A stretch of DNA of 64,000 nucleotides from Bactericera cockerelli (GCA_024516035.1 CM044959.1:36731876-36795875), one strand, 5' to 3'. Positions 44,980 through 56,602 are shown, counted from the stretch's first letter. A program made the numbers and translations. The notes: generated by a model from the letters alone, not told the origin.

Positions 44980-47330
44980 AATTCTTGAGAGCATACCAGA
45001 GTGAGAATATACCAGAGATGAATCATTAACAATAATTCTTAGTGCTTGAACAATAAATCAAGAAGACTACACATTACACAAGATTGAGATAATTAAATAT
45101 GTAAATCTTGTAAAACTTTCTTCAACATTGTATGCACTTGTGAGTTGCATGCGAATATTTCAATTGAAACACTCGAGAATTTATTAGCTAAGGAAGTCGA
45201 AGATAGTACAAACATCTAATCATACTTTTAAAAGTAAAATTCACTCACTGACCATTCAACTAATTCATCACTTTTCAAGCAAAATGAACCAAATTGCTCA
45301 TTTTTTTGTGTGGACTCTAAAGTCTAGATAGTAGATGGAAATAATAAAATTATATTTTTTCAAAATACCAAACAACACTCCAGCTGCGGGTGGAGAAATT
45401 GTATATCTCTATCGGTATTTAATTTTTATACATCAAATAAAAATGTAAACACACCCACATAAACACCAATAATGATGATAGTAAAAAAGAAGAAAATGAA
45501 ATGATCATTCCAGTCATTTATTACCCTGACCACTGTCAAGGAAATCATTTCTTTTCAAGTGTGCATGTACTTAGACAAGCATATGCTCGGGACTTTTTAG
45601 CCGGTTATTGGACAGGCATAGGCACTAATGAATCGCCGGGCGGGAGTAGCCTTGTCCCCGGCCAATGCTGGCAGTAATTTTTCTGACGGGTGCCATGGCT
45701 GAGGATAATTAATGATTCTGTCCGGGCTTTGGGAATGATAAAGAATGCGCCGAAGGTGTCTCAAGAACGCCCGCCCAATTGATATTCAGAAGTGGTTCTC
45801 CTGGTTTTGGAGACATTCTTATGAAATGAACTGTTGAAAAGCTCTTTAGAAAATTTGATCTGTCCTAGGCCTTGGATTACATAGAGAGACTTCACCTTTC
45901 AAGAGATCTCGATCACAAATAATGAGATTAATAATAGATCAACAATAATGTTCTTTTTATGTCAGTTCTTCATATCGTTGCTACTTTTGCCTAATGAAAT
46001 CTTTGTTTTGTTTGATTACAGGTAAGCACTAAGCTCAACAATGATTGAAGAGGCACACGAGTAGTGAGTACTGAGTTTAGTTTGAATTGATTTATTCAGC
46101 TATTTACGTTGATAATGTAAAAATAAAATCAAAGGGAACTCTATGTCATGTACGACTTCAGTACGAGTTGTTAAAGATCGTTGAATTTTATTAAGTTAGA
46201 ACAATGGGAAAATCTTTTTCGGAAAATAGGAGCGACCGTTACAGTTGACATTAACAAGAGTATTCTTACTTAATGGTAAAACAGAAAACTGTAATTTTTC
46301 CAGGATTTCATTGATATATGTACGTATTAATATAGGTGTTCCTGCATGTTCCTGTATACTGAGACTGTAATGGATTAAATTAATAGCATATGATTAATGA
46401 ATATCATTAGGAAAGAAAACTTAAGTAAGCAAAAACCTATGAAGATTCTTCCAGACATTGTTTCTCGTTAACATGTTAATGCTAAGTCGCATTACTGACG
46501 AGCTCATTGGACCAATGACAATCCGATACCATCTCATCCGAGGCAACTTTTTCTTCCTGTGGACTTAAGTTCCGAAGTTAACACACTGGAAACTGATAGT
46601 CTTCCTCTCGCCAAGCACGGTGGTCAGATAGCCAATTTAGAAATCTGTTTCTCGTGGGTTGTGCGTCACATTGTTGTTTCATTTTCAGAATTCCAACATC
46701 TTCAATATCTTCTCTAAAAATAGGTTCTTGTGGGCTGAGAATCAGCTTGGTTTCCAGAATTCCAACGGAAATTTCACATCCATCCTATCTCAGATGAGAG
46801 AATAGATGTATTGGATGCTCTTATCCCGTCTATTATTTCCTCTAGTAATTATACATTATTACAATTAGCAAATAATATTGAATCAAAGTAGTTTAGCACT
46901 GATCTATTTTGAACTCTGAAACATTTCCCCAAGTCCATGTATCCTCAGGGTGACGTCACTAGACGTCCATTTTGACAGATAAGTCTAGCTAATAAAACTT
47001 CTATTGATTTATTTTTTCGTTTTTGAAATCCTCATATAAACAATCCATCCTCTTTGTAAACTTTTGCGTACTTATTCATGATATACTCGTAGTTCTGTTA
47101 TATACATTTGGAACTTCTTACTTCTCAAGGTCAGAACCAGGATTTATTACGCTTGAAAGCAATACAAAAGCTCCCAGTTCTTGAAGAGATCACTACTGCT
47201 CGCCTGTGAGTTATGGCCCAGTTTACCAGCATCGATAGGATCTCCTCCGGACGGAGTACCAACTTCTGCATGCTGCGTCACGATCCTTCATAAAATTCTT
47301 GTCAATTTTTTTCCTTCTTAGTTCTTGGTC
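44980..47330. other. Unassigned DNA
   Basis: No gene, RNA or repeat recognised over 2.3 kb. Confidence 0.4.
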
Positions 47331-47332
47331 AA

Positions 47333-47644
47333 CTATATGTTGTGTCCAGTGGCGCACTGAAGGGGATTAAAACCACGGTGGCTTATTTGATTGAAAGTCT
47401 CTTCTGAGTCCACTTCAAAGACTGTACTTTCCTCAAAGTACGTAACATTTTTTGGGAGTGAGACGTGCTCCATGTAAATATTTAGTATTACGACTTTTAA
47501 GAAATTTTCTATAGAACTTATTGTACTACAAGACACTACTCCTTTCAAATGTTTAAATTTACTCACCTGTGAAGTCCCCACGACTCCGATTTCAGTTAAG
47601 TTCTTCAAAAGTTCAATGTCGCTAAGAAACGTTGGCATCCCCAT
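47333..47644 (-). CDS. Hypothetical 103-codon open frame
   Basis: Unrecognised. An ATG-initiated frame on the minus strand (starting MGMPTFLSDIELLKNL and ending QCATGHNI) with balanced charged and hydrophobic composition, no signal peptide and no known domain. An in-frame stop lies a few codons upstream of the ATG, so if real it is a complete small ORF or a 5' exon. It lies next to the 5' end of the LINE fragment but on the opposite strand. It may be a decayed mobile-element gene or chance. Confidence 0.2.
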   Translation of the reverse strand: MGMPTFLSDIELLKNLTEIGVVGTSQVSKFKHLKGVVSCSTISSIENFLKVVILNIYMEHVSLPKNVTYFEESTVFEVDSEETFNQISHRGFNPLQCATGHNI

Positions 47645-47662
47645 CGTGATCAGTTTGCGCCT

Positions 47663-48459
47663 GTGTTCCTTTCAGAAAATACAGTGGAAGTGTTTCAGTA
47701 TCAATACACCAGCGATGCTCTGCATCGCTGGTGTATTGATAACCTGATGGTTCTAAATGCCGACAAGTGTAAGGTGATGAGTTACTACACCAAAAAAAAT
47801 CCAGTTTTATTTCAATACTCTATTGATAATGTTACACTAGAGAGAGTTGACTCTATCAAAGATTTGGGGTGACAATGGAGCATAACCTGAAATTCAACAT
47901 CCATTACTCTAATATTATTAACAAAGCGTATAGGATGCTGGGGTTCCTCTACAGACAAACTCAAGATTTTAAAAATACTAATGTACTTAAGATCCTGTAC
48001 TATTCTTATGTGAGATCCCATCTTGAGTACTGTTCTGTAGTTTGGTCGCCCCAGTATCAAGTTCACATAAATTCTCTTGAATCCATACAGAGAAAATTCT
48101 TACGTCTTCTTGCCAGTAAAGAAAATAAACAAATTTTGGAGCATGACTATAAACCTATTATGTCCTCTCACAACATTGTCAGTCTTCAAGATAGGAGAAA
48201 TAAGCAAGATTTAACTTTTCTTGGTAAACTTTTACATAATTCTATTGATTCTCCTGAGCTCCTTGCAAAACTAAATCTTAGAGTCAACTGTAAAAATACA
48301 CGCTCTCACCTTATTTTTAAACTAAAATCAAACCGTTGTAATATAGGAGAATTTTCACCTATGCAAAGGCTACAAACTATAGGCAATAGAGCCAGCGATG
48401 TAGGAATTGATATTTTCAATATATCTCCTGTTGAAATAGATAGGTTTATTTTTAGTTAA
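47663..48459 (+). pseudogene. Reverse transcriptase C-terminal region of a jockey/CR1-like LINE, frameshifted
   Basis: The reading runs in two frames. 47663-47872 contains ALHRWCIDNLMVLNADKCKV and ends at IKDLG followed by TGA. 47869-48459 continues with TMEHNLKFNIHYSNIINKAY, LGFLYRQTQDFK, YYSYVRSHLEYCSVVWSPQY and SLESIQRKFLRLL. These are the thumb and post-catalytic motifs of non-LTR reverse transcriptases (WC-x-N-x-L-x-LN-x-x-KC, DLGV, YVRS-LEY-x-x-x-VW-x-P, IQ-x-x-F). Loss of one G in the run at 47869-47873 explains the shift, since DLG would otherwise continue as V-T-M-E. The catalytic YADD region and everything upstream are missing. True LINE sequence appears to start near 47718-47723. 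Confidence 0.88.
47700..47740. repeat. Perfect 18-bp palindrome at the LINE 5' junction
   Basis: ATCAATACACCAGCGATG (47700-47717) is the exact reverse complement of 47723-47740 across the 5-nt loop CTCTG. The right arm is genuine LINE coding sequence (HRWCID). The left arm is therefore an inverted copy of it and probably arose at the truncation junction during integration. Confidence 0.92.
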
Positions 48460-48528
48460 GTGATAATTTAGTTTTTAGTTTAAGTAGGTCCGCGTGTTAT
48501 AAAAATGGATTCGCATTCCGTAAATTCG

Positions 48529-48556
<28 letters not shown>
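47718..48556 (+). mobile_element. 5'-truncated non-LTR retrotransposon (LINE) with poly-A tail
   Basis: Covers the reverse transcriptase C-terminus, a short 3' UTR (48460-48528) and a pure poly-A tail at about 48529-48556. 5' truncation and a 3' poly-A are the hallmarks of target-primed reverse transcription. No clear target-site duplication was found around 47700 and 48557. The clade is jockey- or CR1-like by motif recall. Confidence 0.88.
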
Positions 48557-48559
<3 letters not shown>

Positions 48560-48688
48560 TGCTCTTTTGTTTGCCATTTCAAATATGGACAAACATTCAG
48601 TGAAAAATAGAGTACCTACGCTGTAGCTGTAGATGAGGCGATTGTGTCAAAACTTGAAGAATGACAATCCGTGTGTTCGATTTTGAAA

Positions 48689-49177
48689 TCAAGCAAACTC
48701 TATAAACGGTTTTTTCTTCTCCTTGAATTTGAATTTTAAATTTACGATCTTTTCTCCGAGTTTGCTGTTTATTTTGCCATGACAAATATGAATAGTAATG
48801 AAACATTGTTGTTCTTGTTTGTAGTAAACTCTTGGCGGACTTCTGCATATTGGAAATAACGATCTGAACTTTGGTGACCTGCATTGTTCTAGCTTTTTTG
48901 TTGGTATCCTTCTTTGTGACGTAAGAGGACGGATGTTGTCTCTTCTGAAGAGTTCTAGAAGTTTAAAAGAATTATTTTTGCTGTACTCTTTTTGTTTTCC
49001 TATTTTGGAGTAAACTTTTCGTGTACATAAGGCAGAGCCAGAACAAGAATATGTCGAGGGTTGTTCAAATTTAAAAACAAAAATCCAGTTATATTGAGAC
49101 CGTCTCACCTTTTTCCTATATTTTAACGCTTTTCCAAACGTACATAGAACATTATTCTGAGAGCAAATGGTCGTCAT
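48689..49177 (-). CDS. Hypothetical 162-codon basic open frame
   Basis: Unrecognised. Apart from the LINE and transposon-derived frames, this is the longest ATG-initiated open frame in the window. The product would be Lys/Arg/Ser/Gln-rich, beginning MTTICSQNNVLCTFGKAL and ending KEKKKPFIEFA, with no membrane segment or domain I know. For this base composition a frame of this length is uncommon but not impossible by chance. It lies immediately 3' of the LINE poly-A on the opposite strand. It could be an exon, a mobile-element ORF1-like fragment or random. Confidence 0.25.
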   Translation of the reverse strand: MTTICSQNNVLCTFGKALKYRKKVRRSQYNWIFVFKFEQPSTYSCSGSALCTRKVYSKIGKQKEYSKNNSFKLLELFRRDNIRPLTSQRRIPTKKLEQCRSPKFRSLFPICRSPPRVYYKQEQQCFITIHICHGKINSKLGEKIVNLKFKFKEKKKPFIEFA

Positions 49178-49179
49178 TG

Positions 49180-50684
49180 TAGGTAGAGTAAAGAAAGGTA
49201 GGTATGTTTCTTAATATTTTCAGATTTTTAGCCGAACAAAAGACCGAAAAAGGAGCTCTTACACACATATTCTACATGCAACAAATCTCGTTAAATAACA
49301 GAATACCCAGTCGGTATGTTTACCTTAGCAACGTGTTTCGGTTTACCTTGACAACAAAAACGACGTGTTGTAGGTTTTAGCCAGACACGTGATGATGATC
49401 ATAGTAATAGGCGACCGTCTCGATTCATTACATCAGAGTGATCATGTGTCAGCCCGTCACCAGTGTCACGTACAAGTGATCCAATGTGTGACAGGTCCGT
49501 GACATTCGACTTGGCATCTAATTGGTTCGCGAGACATGGTTCAAATATACCGGTAAAAATCTCAATGGTTATTTAAATATTAACGTGTCTGGCAGTCTTA
49601 ATTTTGTTTTCAAATACCTCTATCGTGTTAGCATAGATACATTGAAGACAGGCTTTATCTAGTGTTTGCAGGCTTGTTGAATTCTTGTTTCTGACGGTGT
49701 TGCTAATGCCTTCAGCTAGATTTTTCTTAAATCGGTGTGGAGTTTCAATTCTGAACGTGCTTTGTATTTTCGCTTAAAATAATATTATACAGTATCATGT
49801 AAGTTTTCTTTAGTTCCGTTGTCGAGGATTACTTTTAAAAGCTTTTTTGTGAATGATTTTGATGTTAATACATTTCTAAAAGAGATGTTCTTTCAATTTC
49901 TGAAATTAATATTGATATTATTACATATTTTTTTTTACATTTATGAATATCTTAAATTTGATTATGTCTACAAAAATATATTACGCATAGTCATAGTGAA
50001 GGAGTAATGTTTTGTAACCGATGAGTAAGTAACTCATTCTTCAACTTGAGTATCATTTCATCTTTGGCATTTTGAATGTCTGAAAAACCTATATATTGTT
50101 TATAGATAGCATTTGGCCAAGGCCTGTGTCTTCGTGTTGTGTCTTTCAGATAAATCAGTAGTCTGGATAGAGTCACATCTCAATGGGAATGCCAAGTTTT
50201 CAATAGCATCTTTATCATTATCGGCAAGATTATTGAGTTCTTTGTGTGGGAAATATATTTGACTGCTGTTTATTTATGTGTTATCGTTTTCAAGTGTTGA
50301 ACATTTTAAAAACCTTGAGATGGTAATGTAGAACGCCATTACTGTACATTGGAGTGACTTTTAATGTTCACCGTTTTTCTCCGCGTTATCTCGCTCAGTA
50401 AAAATGTCTCCGCTAGGTGATTCTGTGCCCACTTATATCTTCTCTAATTAGAATAGTACTTAATGGTGCTTGTGAAATGTCGATAGTGTGGAATTGTATT
50501 CTGATATCAACTTTATCTTTGGTCTCGCGCATTGTCCATGTTATTCGCATTCGATATTGTGTGACATTTCCGCGTTATTTCATCCAAGTCTGACTGCCCT
50601 TTGGAAATGGATAAAGGGATCACATCATTCATTGCGTGCAATCAGGAAATTTTCCACGTTGTACTATTTATATTGCTTATATGA
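49180..50684. other. Unassigned DNA
   Basis: No gene or repeat recognised over 1.5 kb. Confidence 0.4.
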
Positions 50685-50686
50685 AT

Positions 50687-50800
50687 GCTGGCTGGGGGAC
50701 TATAAACAGGAAGAAGACCAGCAGTCTGGCCGGGGGACTGTAAACAGGGAGTAGACCAGCAGTCTGGCTGGAGGACTATAAACAGGGAGTAGACCAGCGT
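50687..50800. repeat. 38-bp tandem repeat, three copies
   Basis: The unit GGGGGACTATAAACAGGGAG, TAGACCAGCAGTCTGGC recurs with a period of exactly 38 bp (GACTATAAACAGG core at 50698, 50736 and 50774). The open frames through it on both strands show the repeat as a near 13-residue period and are not trusted. Confidence 0.92.
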
Positions 50801-53800
50801 TTGCTTGGTTCTGGGGGCTCTTGTCAATTATTAGCCTCCTTGTAAAGACAGTGGTAGAAGTGATGAGTCATTCCTCTACTGTCTGTCCACCATCGTTCAC
50901 GATGACGCCGCCCAATGATAATGATATGAATGGTTTTCTCTACAAAATAGCGCTAATGAAATTGTATTATCTAAGTATTATTGCACTTTGGAATGCTATT
51001 TTGTTCCTGATTCAGGCGTACAAATATTGTGTCAGTTTTCGAACGATGCCTTGGATAATCTCAAATTCCTTGGAAATGTCACAATATCGCCAATCCTCCA
51101 TCCATCAACAGCTACTTCTATCCCCAAGAAAGTATGCCAGTGGTGTCAAGAGTGTCCGTCCGCTAATTGTTGAACGACTGCAATTATAATTATAACTCGG
51201 CGCTCTCCTTTCACTCATTCCACCATCCCGAGTGTTGATAGGATAATTTTGCTCCAGCACGAGTCAGAATGCATTTCAGAGCGCGCGTTCCAAAGTGCAT
51301 CGGTCACATAGATTTCACCATGCAACCGCCGTAGTTACGTAAGAGCTTTTTTCCTGCCCACGCGCTAGTTTCTACACGTGAAACTTGATTCTGCATATGA
51401 ATGACCACCCAGCATGCACTGGCTAATGAACCGCTTGCACGCCATTCATGTTCGGGGCTCTTGGCGCTGTCTGGGCGCCCAATCTTTGGCTACTTGATCT
51501 GTGACTCATTGACCTTTATTAAGGGTTTTGGGATTTGTTTTCAGCTTGGATTTGGATTTGTTTAGAAATACAGTGGGAGGTATTCATCCTGCTGATCCGT
51601 ATTGGCGTCGCGTCGTGCTAAACTATCAAATTATCAAGTAGGTTGTTTTGGCGCCTCCACTAATTTTCCCCGTTTAATGAAACAGTGGTTTAATTGTTTG
51701 ATAGTTATTTGTACAAATAGTGATAATAGAAGTATCTCTCTTGTTGTGAAATGGGGACAATGGGTTCACATGATCAGTACGGTTCAATTATTCTTCTTAA
51801 ATTTAAGTTGTCACAAAATCAGCTACCACAACATAAAAAAATTGATACATCAACATGATATTTATCATGTTTTTCTCCAATAATTTTTTGAATGGGACAT
51901 CTTTTTCTAAACCATTGACTTGCAACGTCATCAGACTCATCAGATTTTAGCTAGAAGTAGTCCTTCGGAGGACCGAAAAGATATAAATATTCGTGGGTTA
52001 AATGAAGGTGTGGCCCGCCCTGCGGCTCTATGGGAAACAAAAGCCCGGCTTTTTTGTTTATACTATGGTGTCGTTGATCCAGGCCTCTCATTATGTTGTT
52101 TCAGACAAAATGGTTTGGCTATTAACTTATTGGAGCCACTTGTCTTTTCAGGATGACTTTGTGTTTTTTTCCTCGGGTCATTACTGGAAATAATAGATTG
52201 TCCTTTGAGATTAGGTAGCTCTGGATTACTTCACGATGTGAGAGAGTAGTAGGGGTTGTCTTTTTTGTTTCCCCATTAATTCTCAATTAAGGGACGTCCG
52301 GTTGTATCTTTGATTTTTAGGAAAAAGAAACTGTTGACATACATGTGTTATCTTTATGGCTAATAATTTCATGTCAAAGAGTACTGTTGATTTCAGTTGA
52401 TAATAATAAAATAAATTTTCTTTAAAGTATAATAGCGATTTTACTATCCCTCTTCAGGACACTTGCTAAAAGAAAATGCGCTAGATATACGTGTATATCT
52501 TTTGAATACCAATCCGACTTTTGTTAGATTTTTCATCTTGCATTGTGCCTTTTTCAATGTTCCTTTAAGGTCAACCTCGACCGTTTCTCATTGAAGTCTC
52601 CCTCATTTTATGATGCAATTTATTATTTATATTTTATTGAAAACATTGAGGAATCCTTATGAACAGTGTTTGGTATCTTTCCTTATTTTATTGTTTTATT
52701 GACTTTGGAACTGAAATATGAGTTTTGTCAAGAGTCAAAACCCTTCTAATTTCCAATAGGTGTTCTACACACCAACAGGTCTTTCATAACTTCTTTCTAG
52801 GCCTTAGACGACTTAGACCTTAGATCATGTTGATTTTTTTGCTTCTTGGAACGTATAAGTTTACTTTTACAATATCTATCATGCCGACTGTTGTAATCAC
52901 AAATTACACTTATTGCTATTATGTATTATGTGCAATTCTGCATAGAACTGCACACAGTGCACACAGTATTTTAGGGCAGAAAGATGTCCAGTTGTAGTTA
53001 GTAACATTTGTTATTTCCTACATTATTCGTATGATCTATCCCATATTGATCTCCTTTCATCATGTTTGGTACTTACTTTACAGGTGACTTTGACCACCAA
53101 GATATTCTTTTTTTTTCTCCAATTGTCTTTCCATCCTCTCTTTTGCTATGTACCTCTTACGATCTTCATATTGCATATACCTTCATATGTACTTTGTCTT
53201 ATAGAGTCCATTATGTTATGCATTGTAGAATAATTAATACATGCGAGAGTGGGCATACTTTCACACCTCTGGCTGCCATGCCTGACTGAGCTGGAGTTTG
53301 TTTTCTTTAATATGATTTGTGTTTCGTGATGATCATTAGCTGAAGTCTTGGCTAATGCTTCAATAAGCTGAAGTACCTTTCAGACTTGGAAATGTTTCCC
53401 ATTTACCAAAAGGTTTGTATGAAGCTGATATAAATATCACCAACTTTAACGAACTAGCAGTACATCTTGGAAGCGTCAAAATTGTAACGCATCATAATAA
53501 ATTATTGTCCTGTAATCTATTAATGTGATTTAAGGTCACAGGATACATTTTCTGTATGGTGTATGGTCACTCTTGTGTTACTGGATCTGATTTTGTTTTC
53601 TTTCGATAAATTTACATATTACATTCATAGGTACGAGAACTTCTAGTCCGTTCCAATATATAGTCACTGCGATGTATACCTTCAATGTCTTCACTTTCAT
53701 AAGGTTGTAAATGTACAATATCCCATTTCCCCTATTCACATGGTGAAACAAAGGAATTTTCAATAGATTGAGGGAGGTATGTTCGACTAAACCTTTTTTT

Positions 53801-55168
53801 CAACTCACAAAATTCAAGATAATTTTTCACTTGATTTCTCGATTTTTTTACACCTCTGTCCAGTCAGTCTTCTGTTGGATATCTTGGTGTTCACGTTTAC
53901 AATCTTCCTTCGTATTAATCAAGTTAAAGATTCGTTACGCTTGTGTTGTATTTACGAGGGCTAAAAGTTTTTTAGTCGAGTTATGAAGACTACTAGTTGT
54001 GACAGTTTTATAAGTGTTTTTTTCTCGCATAATTTCTTCCATTTTTGACAGTGCTTAACTAAATTGATAATCCAAATTCTTTCGAACACACTATTAATTG
54101 ATATAAATAATTTCCTCTTTATCATAAATCTGTTCTTAAAAATCCATCTCCTATTATTTCCTCAAATTCGGAAGTGTTTTTATGCATTTGTTTTGAACAA
54201 GGTGTTTGTTATTGTAATCAGTGTGAGTAATTGCATCTAGTATGTAATCTTTATAAATTCCGCTCTTCAGTCACGGCCGGTACTTGGTTCAGTAAAGTTT
54301 AAAGTCACTCGAATTCAACTTGTTACAACAATTTGTTTACCAATTTGGTTAACTATTTCCAATCCATTATATTTTTATGATTAAATCAATACCTTCAATA
54401 TCTTTTGTTGGATCACTTTTGCTCTTTCAAATAATAATTCTAGATTCTTAACTACGTACGTACCGTACTTATTTAATTATTTTACCTCCAGTAATTATTT
54501 TTGTTCTAATCAATTTAGCATACTCGGTTGTCGTATTAGTATGAGTACATCTGTTCTTTTCTTTTTATAATTGTGAAATAATTCTCTTGTAGATTATCTA
54601 AGAAAATCTTGATAATTGTGTAATAATCCTCTTGAAGATCTATTATTTTTATCGAGGCAAAATCTTATACAATGTTTGGTTTTTATTAAATAAGTCTAAT
54701 TTTTCTTGAAGAATAATACCTATTATCTCTATAAAGAGTTGGTATCTTGTTTATGCTAAAAGAATTCTAATATCTACAGTTAGTGTTGTGATTACTGCAT
54801 TACGGATAATATAATATATATCCTCAACATCTTCGTACACTTTTGGAATATCATCGATGATCATTATAATCAAGGAGGTAAGCTTAGCCAATTTGTTTTC
54901 TTCTAAAATCCATTTTATTTGCTTAAGGTAATTGCCTAAGAAAAAGAATAGAGGAATCTATTCACCTTATCAGTACTATTAGTCTAATTTTGGTGGTGGA
55001 TATTGGACAAGGCAAGTAAGTATTGTTACGAGTAAATTGATACACTCATTGCCTCATTATGGCCAAATTATAAAATAAACGAAGATATGGGAGTCCCTTA
55101 TGTCAGGTTTTGCACCAATCACAGATCTCTCAAGTTATTGTTACACATCCACTATTTTCCATCCTCCA
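50801..55168. other. Unassigned DNA
   Basis: No gene recognised over 4.3 kb. The longest open frame (50821-51189 plus, 122 codons) overlaps another on the same strand and has no motif. The region is T-rich on the plus strand from about 52300 to 54900. Confidence 0.35.
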
Positions 55169-55170
55169 AT

Positions 55171-55250
55171 GACCTCAGTAGGTCGATCGATGGGCGGTGG
55201 ATTTGTAAGCTCGAGTTCGGTGGTTCGAGTCCAAGTATGGCAAAAATTTA
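55171..55250 (+). mobile_element. tRNA-headed SINE fragment, family B
   Basis: GACCTCAGTAGGTCGATCGA, GGCGGTGGATTTGTAAGC, TCGGTGGTTCGAGTCCAAGT and ATGGCAAAAATTT. The clearest family B copy, with A-box-like and B-box motifs in order. Confidence 0.75.
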
Positions 55251-55362
55251 GTAGGGCGAGATCTAGTAATAAAATTGTGAGATCACGGTTACGATGACTT
55301 TTTAACTGAACTTACTTTCCATCCTCCATCTATTTCCTTCGGCATACAAATCAACTCATTCA

Positions 55363-55560
55363 ATCCCGGTAATTCAGTGATCAAGGCGTCTATCTGGTAC
55401 TCCAGAGGTACGAAACGTAGCTGGGACATGGCAAGTAATCCTCCCATTTGATATTTTGACCACATAGTATTACGTCCTCCGCTTACTACTGGGATAATGG
55501 AACTCTCAAGTTGTAATCGGGCAGTGTAAATAAGACGATATTATTATTATTATTCATCTA
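55363..55560 (+). mobile_element. tRNA-headed SINE, family A
   Basis: TCCCGGTAATTCAGTGATCA, ATCTGGTACTCCAGAGG, B-box-like GGTACGAAACGT, CTGGGAC. The body follows (CTCCCATTTGATATTTTGAC, CTGGGATAATGGAACTC, GGGCAGTGTAAATAAGACG) and ends in (ATT)n. The full-length head includes the anticodon arm missing at 33251. Mutations in the T-arm (TACGAAACG) rule out a working tRNA. Confidence 0.82.
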
Positions 55561-55673
55561 AATAAAACAGGTTGGGATTTTCTATTAAACTAACATTCCA
55601 ATCTAATAACACTTGGAAAAAAAGTGATCATATTTGTGCCACTCACGATGTGACTTAAACCAACATATATTTT

Positions 55674-55745
55674 GCTGAAATTGGGACTCGAACCTTCCGT
55701 AATTCCGGTTACGAGTCCGTCGCCTTATCCAGCTACTGAGGTGGG
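55674..55745 (-). mobile_element. tRNA-headed SINE fragment, family B
   Basis: Reverse strand: CCACCTCAGTAGCTGGATAA, GGCGACGGACTCGTAACCGG and AAGGTTCGAGTCCCAATTTC. A and B boxes are both close to tRNA consensus. Confidence 0.75.
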
Positions 55746-55749
55746 TTTC

Positions 55750-56316
55750 TTTACCACTTACCTAGTCAGGAATAACCTCACCTACTTACCCAATGACTTC
55801 TTTCATAACTTACATCATTACATATCGTACAATATCCTGACAATAGTTCCTATCCCATATGACGATGGCGCGGAACAGCAAGGGGCAATGGTTCCTCCTA
55901 AGTGGGTGCTGACGGTTTAATTGCCTGGTAAGTCGGTTAGATGATTTATGACCCACCGTTTAGATGGTTTAGTCAGATGACATGGTAACGAACTGGTTGG
56001 TAAGTTACACAAACAGTGTTATCTGTCCTCTCCGATAGCATCTACTGACTTACCGCAGGGTTGGGATGCTCGCACAACTTACTGCTTATATTCTCTTGTA
56101 GATAGCGTGTATTGGTTTCGATCTTGATTCTTGAGGAACTTGAAGAAAGTGAGAGTAGCTTCAAGTGGCGGCTGTTTGGCAGATAAAACTTGGACGAAGC
56201 ATTAGAAGGTCTTCTGTCAATTTTCCGGTCTGTCCATACACTTGAATTGAATTTTAAAAGTATTATTTTTAAATACACTGTGATAACTTTGTTTTAAATG
56301 TAGAAATAAAATTGTT
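55750..56316. other. Unassigned DNA
   Basis: No gene recognised. The opposite-strand frame 56042-56278 has no motif. Confidence 0.35.
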
Positions 56317-56317
56317 A

Positions 56318-56569
56318 GCCAGCGTCGATGGCATGTTGAATACACCGGTTCCCTTCAGAACACAACGAGATGTTAAGCGACATCCAGCGAGGTTAAGAAC
56401 TTGGATTGTGGTGACCATTCAAATTCTAATTCTCGTGACGCTGGCTTTTCCCGGCCCCACTCAGGCTGGGTGAGGTCAATGTGAGTAGCAGGTTTTGTGA
56501 GTTTCCTGCGAATGGAGGTAAAACCCCCGTCGTGATATGACCATGGCAGTTGAAAGCGACGTTAAACCC

Positions 56570-56602
<33 letters not shown>
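56318..56602 (+). mobile_element. Near-complete SINE with a 5S rRNA-derived head and poly-A tail
   Basis: The head 56318-56445 (128 nt) follows 5S rRNA from end to end: GCCAGCGTC (56318-56326) pairs perfectly with GACGCTGGC (56437-56445), equivalent to 5S helix I. GTTGAATACACCGGTTC is the conserved 5' domain. GTTAAGC (from about 56372) matches the internal-promoter A-box region, and GAACTTGGATTGTGGTGACC (56397-56416) matches the C-box/loop E region. The body runs 56446-56570 (CCGGCCCCACTCAGGCTGGG, GTGAGTAGCAGG, GTTTCCTGCGAATGGAGG, AAAGCGACGTTAAACCCC), then 32 A (56571-56602). Architecture is that of a SINE3 element, presumably transcribed by RNA polymerase III and mobilised by a LINE in trans. 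The 5S comparison is from memory. Confidence 0.85.

Noticed and set aside
56318..56445. A genuine 5S rRNA gene
   Set aside because: It has several substitutions and a small insertion within the conserved core, is followed by a shared SINE body and poly-A instead of a T-run terminator, and the same fusion recurs elsewhere.
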